36,041 nucleotides of DNA from Lewinella cohaerens DSM 23179 (GTDB lineage Bacteria > Bacteroidota > Bacteroidia > Chitinophagales > Saprospiraceae). Shown here piece after piece: positions 25,879 through 34,642 of this stretch. Under the pieces are notes generated by a model that saw only the letters and a list, made by a program, of their open reading frames with translations, was not told the origin of the DNA and ran no database searches. Location: the NCBI RefSeq assembly GCF_000379805.1, contig NZ_KB903555.1, forward strand, positions 3,131 to 39,171. The letters are read 5' to 3'. The position numbers and the translations under genes were made by a program. Numbering within the stretch: position 1 is the stretch's first letter; every line of letters begins with the position of its first letter.

Positions 25879-27126
25879 ATGGATTTATTTGCAAAGATTA
25901 AATCAGATCCGGGCCCTCTCGGTAAATATTCCGATTTTGCTCACGGCTACTATACTTTCCCAAAACTGGAAGGAGAATTGGCTAGTCGAATGAAATTCCA
26001 GGGCAAAGAAGTCATTGTCTGGAGTGTTAATAATTATCTCGGTTTGGGCAACCACCCAGAAGTACGTAAGGCAGATGCCGACGCGGCGAAGGACTGGGGA
26101 ATGGCTTACCCAATGGGTAGCCGGATGATGTCTGGAGAAACCAAATACCACGAAGAGCTAGAGCAAAAACTTGCTAGCCACGTACAAAAAGAAGAAGGCC
26201 TTCTCCTTAACTTTGGTTACCAGGGAATCATGTCAATCGTAGATGCACTACTGACCCGTCGGGATGTAGTGGTTTATGACAAAGACGATCATGCTTGTAT
26301 CTACGATGGTGTGCGGATGCACATTGGCCCTCGTTTTGCTTTTGAGCACAATGACATTGATAGCTTCAAGAAGCAAATGGAAAAAGCTACCGCCAAAGCT
26401 GCTGAAACAGGCGGTGGTATCCTGGTCATTACGGAAGGTGTATTCGGAATGCGTGGCGAGCAAGGTATCCTAAAGGAAATCGTAGCCACTCGTGACCAAT
26501 TCGAGTTCCGTCTACTTGTCGATGATGCTCATGGTTACGGTACACTTGGAAAAACTGGTGCCGGCGCTGGTGAAGCACAAGGTGTACAGGATGAGATCGA
26601 TGTGTACTTCAGTACTTTCGCTAAATCTATGGCGGGTATTGGTGCGTTTGCAGCAGGTGATGCTGATATTATGAATTACCTGCGCTATAACTTGCGCTCC
26701 CAAATTTATGCTAAATCATTACCGATGCCTATGGTTATTGGCGCATTAAAACGCTACGAATTGTTGCGTACTATGCCTGAGCTACGGGAGAAACTATGGC
26801 ACAATGTCAACCTTCTACAAAAAGGATTGAAAGATGCTGGTTTCAACATTGGTAATACAGGAGCCTGTGTTACACCGGTTTATATGAAAGGCACTGTTGG
26901 GGAAGCACTTGCGCTCGTACATGACTTGCGCGAAAACTTTAGCATCTTCTGCTCCATTGTCGTCTACCCGGTTATACCAAAAGGACAGATGATTCTTCGT
27001 TTGATTCCTACTTCATCTCATACCGACGAAGATATCCACATCACACTTGAAGCATTTAAAGCTATCCGTACCAAACTGGAGGATGGTGTTTATGCAAAAG
27101 AAGGTGCAATGATAACGGACGATTAA
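25879..27126 (+). CDS. PLP-dependent alpha-oxoamine synthase family enzyme
   Basis: A 415-residue fold-type I PLP enzyme of the family that joins an acyl thioester to an amino acid with loss of CO2 (glycine C-acetyltransferase, serine palmitoyltransferase, BioF, HemA, and cysteate acyltransferases). Seen: VWSVNNYLGLGNHPEV, the SRMMSGETKYHEELE substrate region, DDAHGYGTLGKTG with the PLP-ring aspartate and histidine, and the Schiff-base lysine Lys249 in FSTFAKSMAGIGAF. The ATG at 25879 is preferred over a GTG 9 bp upstream. It is closest in style to a Bacteroidota group that may make sphingoid or sulfonolipid long-chain bases, but the substrate cannot be settled by reading. A terminator follows. 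Confidence 0.88.
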   Translation: MDLFAKIKSDPGPLGKYSDFAHGYYTFPKLEGELASRMKFQGKEVIVWSVNNYLGLGNHPEVRKADADAAKDWGMAYPMGSRMMSGETKYHEELEQKLASHVQKEEGLLLNFGYQGIMSIVDALLTRRDVVVYDKDDHACIYDGVRMHIGPRFAFEHNDIDSFKKQMEKATAKAAETGGGILVITEGVFGMRGEQGILKEIVATRDQFEFRLLVDDAHGYGTLGKTGAGAGEAQGVQDEIDVYFSTFAKSMAGIGAFAAGDADIMNYLRYNLRSQIYAKSLPMPMVIGALKRYELLRTMPELREKLWHNVNLLQKGLKDAGFNIGNTGACVTPVYMKGTVGEALALVHDLRENFSIFCSIVVYPVIPKGQMILRLIPTSSHTDEDIHITLEAFKAIRTKLEDGVYAKEGAMITDD

Positions 27127-27143
27127 TTTCGGTCTTAAAAATT

Positions 27144-27184
27144 TAAACGGTCTGCAACTTAAATGATGCAGGCCGTTTTTTTTT
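27144..27184 (+). terminator. Terminator of the oxoamine synthase gene
   Basis: AAACGGTCTGCA (27145-27156) pairs with TGCAGGCCGTTT (27167-27178) with one G-T pair; a T9 run overlaps and follows the right arm. Confidence 0.85.
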
Positions 27185-27490
27185 GTTAGTCCCCTACGCT
27201 TTTTTCAAATCAGAAATAGTACCATTTCGTATTCAAGACTGGCCTTGAATTGCTTTTCTAAAATGGTAATAGACTTGGGCGCCCAAAGCACTAGTGCTTT
27301 GTCTTTGGCCAGTTGAAAAAATGGAAAAGAGTAGTAACTTTTCATGTCTATCGTTCACCACTTGCACCATAAAATCCTTCCATTTCCCACCACTATAATG
27401 ATCACTTTTCCGGATATTCTATTGGTGATTAAAGAACTTTCTTATCAAGAGGGACTTTAAAATATTGTGGAAAAGAGTAATAAAAATACA
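27185..27490. other. 306-bp stretch without a recognisable gene
   Basis: No gene start or promoter seen. On the minus strand a frame of about 60 codons (27233-27421) is open and reads like protein (SGGKWKDFMVQVVNDRHEKLL), but it has no start codon of its own and stops on both sides; it may be a decayed gene fragment or chance. Confidence 0.3.
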
Positions 27491-27496
27491 TATTCA

Positions 27497-27574
27497 GGGA
27501 TTACAATCCCTAAATATACGTATATTGGGGGATTACAATCCCTAAATATACGTATATTAGGGGATTACAATCCC
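27497..27574. repeat. Three 32-bp tandem repeats made of two alternating palindromes
   Basis: GGGATTACAATCCC occurs at 27497-27510, 27529-27542 and 27561-27574, exactly 32 bp apart. Between copies lies a second perfect palindrome, AATATACGTATATT (27513-27526 and 27545-27558). The array ends 13 bp before the ATG of the ATPase gene. The 32-bp period is close to three helical turns, so all copies face the same side of the DNA. Confidence 0.9.
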
Positions 27575-27587
27575 TAAATGTACAATC

Positions 27588-28730
27588 ATGCATATTGATC
27601 GTGTACTTCATAATACCATAAAAAACAAACTAGGTACAGGAAAAGCAATTCTTATACTAGGGCCCCGCCAAGTTGGTAAATCTACTTTGCTAAAAAGAAT
27701 AGCAGCAACCTTTGACCAACCCACATTACATCTAGATTGTGATGATTTGGCAGTAAAGATGCGACTGGAAGTACAGACACTTCCAAACCTTCGAAATATT
27801 ATAGGACCTGCAAAACTCGTACTTATTGATGAAGCACAGAGGGTAAAGAATATCGGCTTGACCTTGAAGGTTATTACTGATCAAATTCCAAATGTACAAC
27901 TCCTAGTAAGTGGTTCTTCTGCATTCGAGTTGGCTAACGAAATAAATGAACCTTTAACAGGAAGGAAGTGGGAGTACCTAATGCTTCCTATTTCAACAGA
28001 GGAAATGATCCTTTATCATGGTGGATTTACAGAGGAGCGAGACATAGAGTCCAGGCTACTTTTTGGCATGTACCCCGAAGTAATAACGCAAGCAGGAAAT
28101 GAACGAGAAGTTCTTTTACAACTTGCTAATAGTTATTTATACAAAGATATTTTCACGTTTCAGGATTTGCGTAAGCCTGAACTGATTGACAAACTCTTGA
28201 AAGCACTAGCATCACAAATTGGTTCAGAGAGTACCTACAACAAATTGGCCGAAATTGTTGGTAGCGACAAGGCAACCGTTCAGCGGTACATTACTCTATT
28301 GGAAAAAGCCTTTATTATTTTTCGGCTGGGAGCTTACAGTAAAAATATAAGGACAGAGCTTAAGAAAAGTCGTAAATTTTATTTTTATGATTGTGGAATT
28401 AGAAATGCCATTATGGGTGATTTCCGACCATTATCCCAACGTAATGACGTAGGAGGTCTTTGGGAAAATTTTCTAATTAGTGAACGATTGAAGTACAATA
28501 GCTATCACCAATTTTATGGACATAGTTATTTCTGGCGTACTACTCAGCAACAAGAAATCGATTATATTGAAGAATACGATGGCCAGCTATATGCCTATGA
28601 ATTCAAATGGAATAGCAAGAAAAAAGCACGTATGCCTCGTACTTTTAGCAATGCTTACCCAGACACAATATTCAATGTCATCTCTCCGGAAAACTATCAG
28701 GTTTTCTTGAATTCAACCACCCAGGAGTGA
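27588..28730 (+). CDS. AAA-family ATPase with C-terminal DUF4143 domain
   Basis: A 380-residue protein of the AAA_14/DUF4143 type that is spread in many copies through bacteria and archaea and has no firm function. Walker A is GPRQVGKS (25-32), Walker B LVLIDEAQ (78-85), and SGSSAFEL is the sensor strand. A winged-helix-like segment (about 215-245, YNKLAEIVGSDKATVQRYI) precedes DUF4143, which ends with a PD-(D/E)xK-like core: EID (323-325) and EFK (338-340). It may thus be a nuclease-like or DNA-sensing ATPase. It stands alone, converging on the DinB-family gene with a 3-bp gap, and its whole promoter/leader is occupied by the 32-bp repeats. Confidence 0.88.
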   Translation: MHIDRVLHNTIKNKLGTGKAILILGPRQVGKSTLLKRIAATFDQPTLHLDCDDLAVKMRLEVQTLPNLRNIIGPAKLVLIDEAQRVKNIGLTLKVITDQIPNVQLLVSGSSAFELANEINEPLTGRKWEYLMLPISTEEMILYHGGFTEERDIESRLLFGMYPEVITQAGNEREVLLQLANSYLYKDIFTFQDLRKPELIDKLLKALASQIGSESTYNKLAEIVGSDKATVQRYITLLEKAFIIFRLGAYSKNIRTELKKSRKFYFYDCGIRNAIMGDFRPLSQRNDVGGLWENFLISERLKYNSYHQFYGHSYFWRTTQQQEIDYIEEYDGQLYAYEFKWNSKKKARMPRTFSNAYPDTIFNVISPENYQVFLNSTTQE

Positions 28731-28733
28731 TGT

Positions 28734-29204
28734 TTACACCAGCTTACGCATCGCCATCATTGTTCCCAGGTGCATGGCTTCGTGGGCTAGATTAAACTGG
28801 AAAGCCTCTTCAACTCTGCTTAATTCAATGCCAAAGCTCGTAGGATAAAGCTTGAAATTTTCAAAAATTCCCTGCGCATAATCGTGCTGAAATTTCACCA
28901 AGGTTTCTTCACTAAGCTGGATAAACTCCGTAAATGTTTCTTGACTTACGCTCCCCTGCGGAGCACTTCCTTTGCGATAAGCTTCTACCATTGATTGATC
29001 CACCAAAGGTTTTAAGCCCGAAAGGCCATAACATAATAATTGTTGGGTAACAATAACATGACCAAAATTCCATACCAGGTTATTCCGAAAACCATCGGGA
29101 ATTTTATTAAGCTCATCCAGCTGTAGGGGCTTCAATAGGCTCAGCATATTTGCCCTCGTTTGCTGTGTGCTTTTCAGTATAAATTCAAAGTTAGCAATAG
29201 TCAT
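28734..29204 (-). CDS. DinB-family four-helix protein
   Basis: A 156-residue protein of the DinB/YfiT superfamily, a metal-binding four-helix bundle. Likely metal ligands are the histidine in LVWNFGHVIVTQQ and the two in LAHEAMHLGTMM. Members include thiol-S-transferases (bacillithiol, mycothiol) and stress-induced proteins; the substrate here is unknown. It is transcribed alone between convergent and divergent neighbours. Confidence 0.87.
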   Translation of the reverse strand: MTIANFEFILKSTQQTRANMLSLLKPLQLDELNKIPDGFRNNLVWNFGHVIVTQQLLCYGLSGLKPLVDQSMVEAYRKGSAPQGSVSQETFTEFIQLSEETLVKFQHDYAQGIFENFKLYPTSFGIELSRVEEAFQFNLAHEAMHLGTMMAMRKLV

Positions 29205-29288
29205 AAGCCTGATTAAAGGAGTGAAAATGATGGTAGACGCTATTCTACATAATGCCTAGTCAAAGTTAACAAACTACTTAAGGATTCA

Positions 29289-29296
29289 TATTTTTG
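29289..29296 (+). promoter_or_regulatory. Promoter -7 element (TAnnTTTG) for dtd
   Basis: TATTTTTG, a consensus match 26 bp before the ATG at 29323; it helps to rule out a GTG start at 29296. Confidence 0.5.
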
Positions 29297-29322
29297 TGAA
29301 CATAAAAAGCACACCTCTACAT

Positions 29323-29775
29323 ATGCGAGTACTTATCCAGCGTGTCACCGAAGCTTCCGTTACGATTGAAGGGAACGTAAAATCAGCCATTGGCCCGGGC
29401 TTACTAGTCTTATTAGGTATAGAAAACGAAGACGCTGTCGAAGATATCGACTGGCTTTGCAAAAAAATAATACAGCTACGAATCTTTAGCGATGAAGAAG
29501 GAAAAATGAACCTTTCGGTTCTTGATACACAAGGGCAGATTCTTGTCATTAGCCAGTTCACCCTTCAGGCGAGTACAAAAAAAGGCAATCGCCCGAGTTA
29601 TATAAAAGCAGCTCGCCCAGAAGTAGCTATTCCTCTTTACGAACAGTTTGTCGATCGGCTCAGCGTTGCACTAGGGCAACCCGTCGGAACAGGAGAATTT
29701 GGTTCAGACATGAAAGTCCGCCTGCTCAATGATGGGCCGGTTACTATTTGGATTGATTCCAAAAACAGAGAATAG
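29323..29775 (+). CDS. dtd: D-aminoacyl-tRNA deacylase
   Basis: A 150-residue protein, the exact usual length of DTD, which hydrolyses D-amino acids from mischarged t[20 protein letters not shown] is the family N-terminus, SQFTLQAS the first active-site motif, and the last motif [11 protein letters not shown] is the NxGPVT type with the cis Gly-Pro. The ATG at 29323 is chosen since earlier in-frame codons lie inside the promoter element. It converges on porZ with a 28-bp gap. Confidence 0.95.
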   Translation: MRVLIQRVTEASVTIEGNVKSAIGPGLLVLLGIENEDAVEDIDWLCKKIIQLRIFSDEEGKMNLSVLDTQGQILVISQFTLQASTKKGNRPSYIKAARPEVAIPLYEQFVDRLSVALGQPVGTGEFGSDMKVRLLNDGPVTIWIDSKNRE

Positions 29776-29803
29776 GAACAGCACGAAAATACATAGTGCC
29801 GTT

Positions 29804-32164
29804 TTAGTTCACAAACAAAATTTTCGTCACAACCGCATCGGGTTGAGCCAATCCGGCCTCACGGGGGTTGGTGGTACTGAATACTAAATAAACACCCGTT
29901 TGCACCCGGCGGCCATTGTAGTCGCGGCCATCCCAAACAGCCTGTCCACCTAGTGCTTCCGTTTCGTAAACCAGCTTGCCATTAACATCCGTAATCTTAA
30001 CATTGGCATTAACTGCCAAGCCTCGCACTGTTATCGGTCCATCATATTCGGGCCGTACAGGATTCGGGAAAACGGTAGGTTCGGCATTATTAAGTCGAGT
30101 ACCTACAATGGCATCTCCTTGATAAGAAATTACCCCTTCGTCTGTACCAAAAAACACCTCTCCTGTTCGGTCATTGATCGCAATCGTACGGATAGAGTTG
30201 TCTAAAAGAGGAGAGTCATCTTTGGTGAAGTGAATCAATTCTTCTTTCCCATCTGGTGAAAGTAGATAAGCGCCGTTGGTCGTTCCTACCCATTTACGGT
30301 TGGCACCATCAACGGCAATCGCCTGAACCGTTTGAGTTTTAAAAAGATATTCCAGAAAGCCGTCCAAGTCTACGGTTCGCAAAGAACCTTGGCAGTTGTC
30401 GTCAAAAGCAGCACTTCCACATTCGAAGATCACGATACCTTGATTGGTACCCACCCATACATCACCATCCTGATCAATGGCCAAACAGTTGGTTTCGTTA
30501 GTGGGAACATTTGAGTTGTTGGCAGTAAACGAGCGGCAGCGATCATCATTAGGATTGTCTAATTCTCCTTCGTCAAAAAGCAAAACCCCTGAGGTTGTAC
30601 TTCCTGAAATAATCCACTTGTAATTGGTACTTGGGTCTATCGCTATCTGAAAGAGATCGTTTTGTCCACAAGTTTCAGCAAAGGAAACCCAGGTACCATC
30701 AGGGTTTAGTCGGTGGAGTGGTTTTCCTTCCAATGCGCGATAATTACTTACCCATAATCCGCCTTCGTCATCTACAGCCAAACCACTCACTCGCGTGCGG
30801 CTATCGTCTCCGCTGGTGTTACTTAATGGAGAATTGGAATCATTAAAAAGGCGAATATTTTCACCATCTATTTCAATAAGCCCCGTATAATAAGACGCGC
30901 CGTACACCTTTCCATTTGTTGTATTTTTCACAACATCAATCAAGGCAAAAACATCATCGTCTCGCTGACTGTCAGAGGTATTAAAACCTTTAAAAGCTTC
31001 CTTGCTCCATCGATTATAAATCTCCCAATCACCATTGGCCAAAGAAGCCATTCCGTGGTCTGTAGGTATCGGTGTACGGTTGGGTTCGTGGGCACCGGCA
31101 GCCAGCCACAGTGTATCATCGTAAACTTCAAGGTCCCAAACCTTCTGGCTGTATGGAGAGTTGATTTCAAACGTATTACAGAAATCATCGGCAGTATTGT
31201 CAAGCCAACGAAAGCCCATGTATTCATCACCAAACCAAACCTGCCCATACTGATCCTCAATGGCGTAATTACTACGGCCAATACAACCAGGCGTCAAGGC
31301 TCCACCACTTCCATCTGCTTTAAAATAAAGAACTTGGCCATTGCCACAACCACCATCTACACAGCGATATCCCGCTAAAAGGTGCTCCCCTTCTGCAGAT
31401 AAATACCTTAACCCGTAATTATCGGTTTGATCAGAAAAAAGAACAGGGCCACCATTTTCCCAGCGATAAATATCTTCGTTGATACCAAGATACAATTCCC
31501 CTTCATAAATCGTCATTGCACTGGTAGAGTAATCATCAGGAAAACCGGCCTCTGTGCCCAGAAAGTTCCAGGTGCTAAAGTCATCCGCAGTAGGGTTACT
31601 AACAGGGGTCTGATAAATTCCTTCGCCCGTGCCTGCGTAAATATTACCTTCAAAAACAGCTACGGAAAGAACGTTTGCCTCTCCCATAAAAGTGGTAAAC
31701 GGAAAAGAACCATTATCCACACGAAAAGCAGAAACGCCGTAACTACCTGCCAGGAAGAGTGTGTTAGCATCGTATTCAAAAATATCGTTGATCGTTTTCT
31801 CTCCCGTAATATTCGTGAAATTCTTAATAGATCGTACCGTTACAATCTCACCTTCATCGTATAAATCGATAATCCCGTCATCGTAAACGATAATTAATTT
31901 TCCACTCGGTTCATGAAACCTAATCATCCGAAAGTCTACGCCCGTAAGACCGTCAACTGTGGTCTTAAACTTAGGTGCAATCTCGTCTTTATCCAGGATC
32001 ATCAAAGCAGCACGCGTAGTATAAAAAATCTGATCAGCACTTTGCGTGACTGATAACCCAACCCGCTTGGGTGGATGCGCTCGCCATTCTCCAATGGGTA
32101 AAATGTTTTGGCTGAAGGCAAGAAGTGGTAAAAGGAAGAAAGCGAGTAGTAGCTGAGGTTTCAT
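29804..32164 (-). CDS. porZ: PorZ-like two-propeller protein with type IX sorting-type C-terminal domain
   Basis: A 786-residue exported protein. The ATG at 32164 starts the signal peptide MKPQLLLAFFLLPLLAFSQ; an ATG 12 bp upstream is also possible. The mature start IGEWRAHPPKRVGLSV matches PorZ, followed by two seven-bladed beta propellers (repeated units of the form GxxxWVGTNQGI, RKWVGTTNGAYLL, EVFFGTDEGVISY) and a C-terminal domain beginning near residue 697 (FPNPV) and ending YLVFSTTNPREAG...ILFVN. In Porphyromonas gingivalis PorZ is part of the T9SS attachment complex at the cell surface, where it binds anionic lipopolysaccharide. Its presence means the organism runs a T9SS. A general propeller-domain protein is the alternative. 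Confidence 0.82.
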   Translation of the reverse strand: MKPQLLLAFFLLPLLAFSQNILPIGEWRAHPPKRVGLSVTQSADQIFYTTRAALMILDKDEIAPKFKTTVDGLTGVDFRMIRFHEPSGKLIIVYDDGIIDLYDEGEIVTVRSIKNFTNITGEKTINDIFEYDANTLFLAGSYGVSAFRVDNGSFPFTTFMGEANVLSVAVFEGNIYAGTGEGIYQTPVSNPTADDFSTWNFLGTEAGFPDDYSTSAMTIYEGELYLGINEDIYRWENGGPVLFSDQTDNYGLRYLSAEGEHLLAGYRCVDGGCGNGQVLYFKADGSGGALTPGCIGRSNYAIEDQYGQVWFGDEYMGFRWLDNTADDFCNTFEINSPYSQKVWDLEVYDDTLWLAAGAHEPNRTPIPTDHGMASLANGDWEIYNRWSKEAFKGFNTSDSQRDDDVFALIDVVKNTTNGKVYGASYYTGLIEIDGENIRLFNDSNSPLSNTSGDDSRTRVSGLAVDDEGGLWVSNYRALEGKPLHRLNPDGTWVSFAETCGQNDLFQIAIDPSTNYKWIISGSTTSGVLLFDEGELDNPNDDRCRSFTANNSNVPTNETNCLAIDQDGDVWVGTNQGIVIFECGSAAFDDNCQGSLRTVDLDGFLEYLFKTQTVQAIAVDGANRKWVGTTNGAYLLSPDGKEELIHFTKDDSPLLDNSIRTIAINDRTGEVFFGTDEGVISYQGDAIVGTRLNNAEPTVFPNPVRPEYDGPITVRGLAVNANVKITDVNGKLVYETEALGGQAVWDGRDYNGRRVQTGVYLVFSTTNPREAGLAQPDAVVTKILFVN

Positions 32165-32272
32165 AAAATTATACATCTGTTCAAAAGGTAAACCAGTAAG
32201 CCTGGAAATGTATTGCTTAAAAGGCTAAAATTAGCATCTTAAGTTAGACTAGCGACAATAAAAAGTCAGGTA

Positions 32273-32956
32273 TTAAAACAAGGTCAGTGGATCGTCATTT
32301 ACCAGTTGGTGCAACTCGGAGCCATTACTCCTTACGCTGTTCACCCTTTGGCTCACTCGATAATGCTTCAATACATCATTGGGAGGTGTTTTTAACAATG
32401 CTAAAGTATCCTCCAGGGCTTGGTCACGCAGCCAAGCTTGTTGTTCATCTTGCCCAAGGAGTAAAACCGGCATACGGTTATGAATACCTTCCATCTCTTT
32501 ATTAGGAGCAGTGGTGATAATAGAAAAAGTGCGGTACTCTTCGTTATTAATTTTAGCAACATCCCAAATCCCCGCCATGACCAGCAGCTCGTCATTACTC
32601 CTTAATATACGGTAAGGCAATTTTTGCTGCCCCGATCGGCGCCATTCGTAAAAACTATCCGCGATCACTAAACAACGTCGTTGCCGAATAGGAATTCTAA
32701 AGGAAGGTTTTGTAACTATGCTTTCGCTACGCGCATTGATCAACCTTGCTCCTTGCTGTATATCTTTGGACCAATAAGGAATTAGCCCCCAGCGTATTGC
32801 CTGTAATTGATGAGGAGCTTGGTTGAGAATAACAATAGCTTCTTGTGTAGGAGCCAGATTATAGTTGGGAATAATTTCAGAACTCCCAACCAAAGAAATC
32901 TGTAATTGTTGCTCTACTTGTGCTACCGTATAAACTTGTGAATATCTACCACACAT
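32273..32956 (-). CDS. SOS-response-associated peptidase (YedK/HMCES family)
   Basis: A 227-residue SRAP-domain protein. The family binds abasic sites in single-stranded DNA by forming a thiazolidine crosslink through Cys2, which is exposed after removal of Met1; here the start MCGRYSQVY has it. Other active-site residues are present: Asn75 (LINARSES), Glu104 (ADSFYEWRR) and His158 (GIHNRMPVLL). It would shield abasic sites at replication forks. It is separated by 588 bp from the divergent COX15 gene. Confidence 0.95.
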   Translation of the reverse strand: MCGRYSQVYTVAQVEQQLQISLVGSSEIIPNYNLAPTQEAIVILNQAPHQLQAIRWGLIPYWSKDIQQGARLINARSESIVTKPSFRIPIRQRRCLVIADSFYEWRRSGQQKLPYRILRSNDELLVMAGIWDVAKINNEEYRTFSIITTAPNKEMEGIHNRMPVLLLGQDEQQAWLRDQALEDTLALLKTPPNDVLKHYRVSQRVNSVRSNGSELHQLVNDDPLTLF

Positions 32957-33544
32957 GCCAAAATTTTATAATTATTAATAACTACACAGAAACAAAAACA
33001 TGCAAAATAGCCCGTCAAAGTTTTCCACAATTGACTTTTTCACAAACCATTAAGTACATAAAAAACAAGCAGTTAAGCAAATCAGTTTTCAACACAAGCT
33101 GTGGAGAGTTCTGGGGATTACCGTCGATTTATAAACATCTACTAACAGACTGTGATGTTGAAAATCGGTGCTACTCGTTCAAAGTCGTTTTTTCGTGGAA
33201 AGCGACAACGTTATTGACATTTAAAAGTCAAATATCCATACCCGTTTTTAAAAAAGTTATTCCGTTGACAAATAATCCACCGACTGTGAATAAGTTTGCA
33301 TATTCCTTATTAATCAAGGAGTTTCCATGTGAATTAAGTGTTAGTTAATATCGGCTTTTTATTAATACTCACTTAACCTAGACTTAACTTATTTTTTTCT
33401 CCACCATACTAACAGCCCTAATAATAATAAGGGAATTGAAAAAAAATTATTAAAATCTATTAATAGGAACTATTACCGAAAGCACCTTGAGAAACAAATT
33501 CATGAGTATAGCAGCGGTAATAGCGCTTAATCAAAATAAGAATT
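32957..33544. other. Candidate chromosomal origin (oriC): AT-rich gap with many DnaA-box-like 9-mers
   Basis: 588 bp without a credible gene. DnaA-box-like motifs: TTTTCCACA 33021-33029, TTTTTCACA 33036-33044, TTTTCAACA 33086-33094, its reverse complement TGTTGAAAA 33156-33164, TTATTGACA 33211-33219, TGTGAATAA 33285-33293 (exact TTATTCACA on the other strand) and TGTGAATTA 33328-33336. They are followed by a very AT-rich stretch (about 33337-33475) that could unwind. Two parS sites 13 kb away and scpA nearby fit an origin region. A long open frame across it (32920-33348) is judged spurious. Confidence 0.5.
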
Positions 33545-34642
33545 ATGGATGTCCAGCAAGACGGTTCTGATGAGGTTTTAAATCCAGCCTTGGGGAGTAA
33601 TGGCTACCGACCAATTGTAAAGTGGTGGCTTGTGATAGGAGTAATTATGATTATAGGGCAGATTGTCATTGGTGGGATCACCCGCCTGACAGGTTCTGGC
33701 TTGTCTATCACTAAATGGGAAATAGTTACGGGCACTTTGCCCCCGCTCAATGATGCGGACTGGCATGTGGAGTTTGACGCTTACAAAGCGACCCCCCAAT
33801 ATGCCAAGATTAATGAGGGAATGAGTCTGCAGGAATTCAAGTTTATTTACTTCTGGGAGTATTTTCACCGCCTCTGGGCGCGTTTGATGGGATTTGTGTT
33901 CGCTATCCCCTTTGTTATCTTTTGGCGCAAGAGGTGGCTCGACAAGCCCTTGATGAAGCGTTTGGGGATAACTGTATTGCTCGCTGCGGTAGTCGCCTCC
34001 TTTGGTTGGATTATGGTCGCTAGCGGTTTAATCCAACGCCCCTGGGTAAATGCCTATAAATTGACGATGCATTTATCCCTGGCTTGTATTCTCTATGCTT
34101 ACCTACTTTGGACGGTGTTTAAAGTCTTTCAACCCAACCCCGAAAGTTTTCCACATTCAGTGTTGAAAACTTGGGCCAAGGTGCTTACTGTCCTCACTTC
34201 TATACAAATTATTCTGGGGGGAATCATGTCGGGAGCAAAGGCCGGATTGTTTTTTCCAACCTGGCCTGATATGAATGGAGAATGGGTTCCAGAGGTACTT
34301 ACGCAATCGAGTATGTGGAATGTGGAAAACTTTGTTAACTACGACGCTACATTGTTCCTTCCAGCACTCGTGCAATTCACCCATAGGGGTGTAGCTTATA
34401 TATTGACAATCATTGTTTTATACTTTGTATGGAAATTGTTAAAAGTGACCAATTCGCGAATTATAAAGCAAGCATCTTACCTGTTGGTAAGTATGTTAGT
34501 AATCCAGGTGTTATTAGGAATACTTACAGTTGTTAACAGTGTTGGTATGATTCCTGTAGCCTTGGGCGTATTGCATCAGGCGGGGGCGATATTCTTATTA
34601 TCAGCTGTGTTATTTGTTGATTATCAACTATTACGAGAATAA
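33545..34642 (+). CDS. Heme A synthase, COX15/CtaA family
   Basis: A 365-residue membrane protein with about eight hydrophobic spans. It oxidises the C8 methyl of heme O to make heme A for cytochrome c oxidase. The four conserved heme-ligand histidines are visible: His108 (WEYFHRLWAR), His176 (LTMHLSLA), His280 (QFTHRGVAY) and His344 (VLHQAGAI), each within a membrane helix. The GGITRLTGSGLSITKW opening is the COX15 signature. It lies between two DnaA-box clusters and is not next to other oxidase genes in this window. Confidence 0.95.
   Translation: MDVQQDGSDEVLNPALGSNGYRPIVKWWLVIGVIMIIGQIVIGGITRLTGSGLSITKWEIVTGTLPPLNDADWHVEFDAYKATPQYAKINEGMSLQEFKFIYFWEYFHRLWARLMGFVFAIPFVIFWRKRWLDKPLMKRLGITVLLAAVVASFGWIMVASGLIQRPWVNAYKLTMHLSLACILYAYLLWTVFKVFQPNPESFPHSVLKTWAKVLTVLTSIQIILGGIMSGAKAGLFFPTWPDMNGEWVPEVLTQSSMWNVENFVNYDATLFLPALVQFTHRGVAYILTIIVLYFVWKLLKVTNSRIIKQASYLLVSMLVIQVLLGILTVVNSVGMIPVALGVLHQAGAIFLLSAVLFVDYQLLRE

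Noticed and set aside
27497-27574. CRISPR array
   Set aside because: There are no variable spacers; the whole 32-bp period is repeated, both parts are palindromes, there are only three copies and no cas genes.
31427-31864. A 145-codon plus-strand frame inside porZ
   Set aside because: Antisense shadow of a long, clearly coding gene; no promoter and no recognisable motif.
32920-33348. A 142-codon open frame on the plus strand across the COX15 upstream region
   Set aside because: It starts inside the SRAP gene on the opposite strand, has no promoter or protein-like pattern, and is explained by an AT-rich region with repeated DnaA-box-like words.
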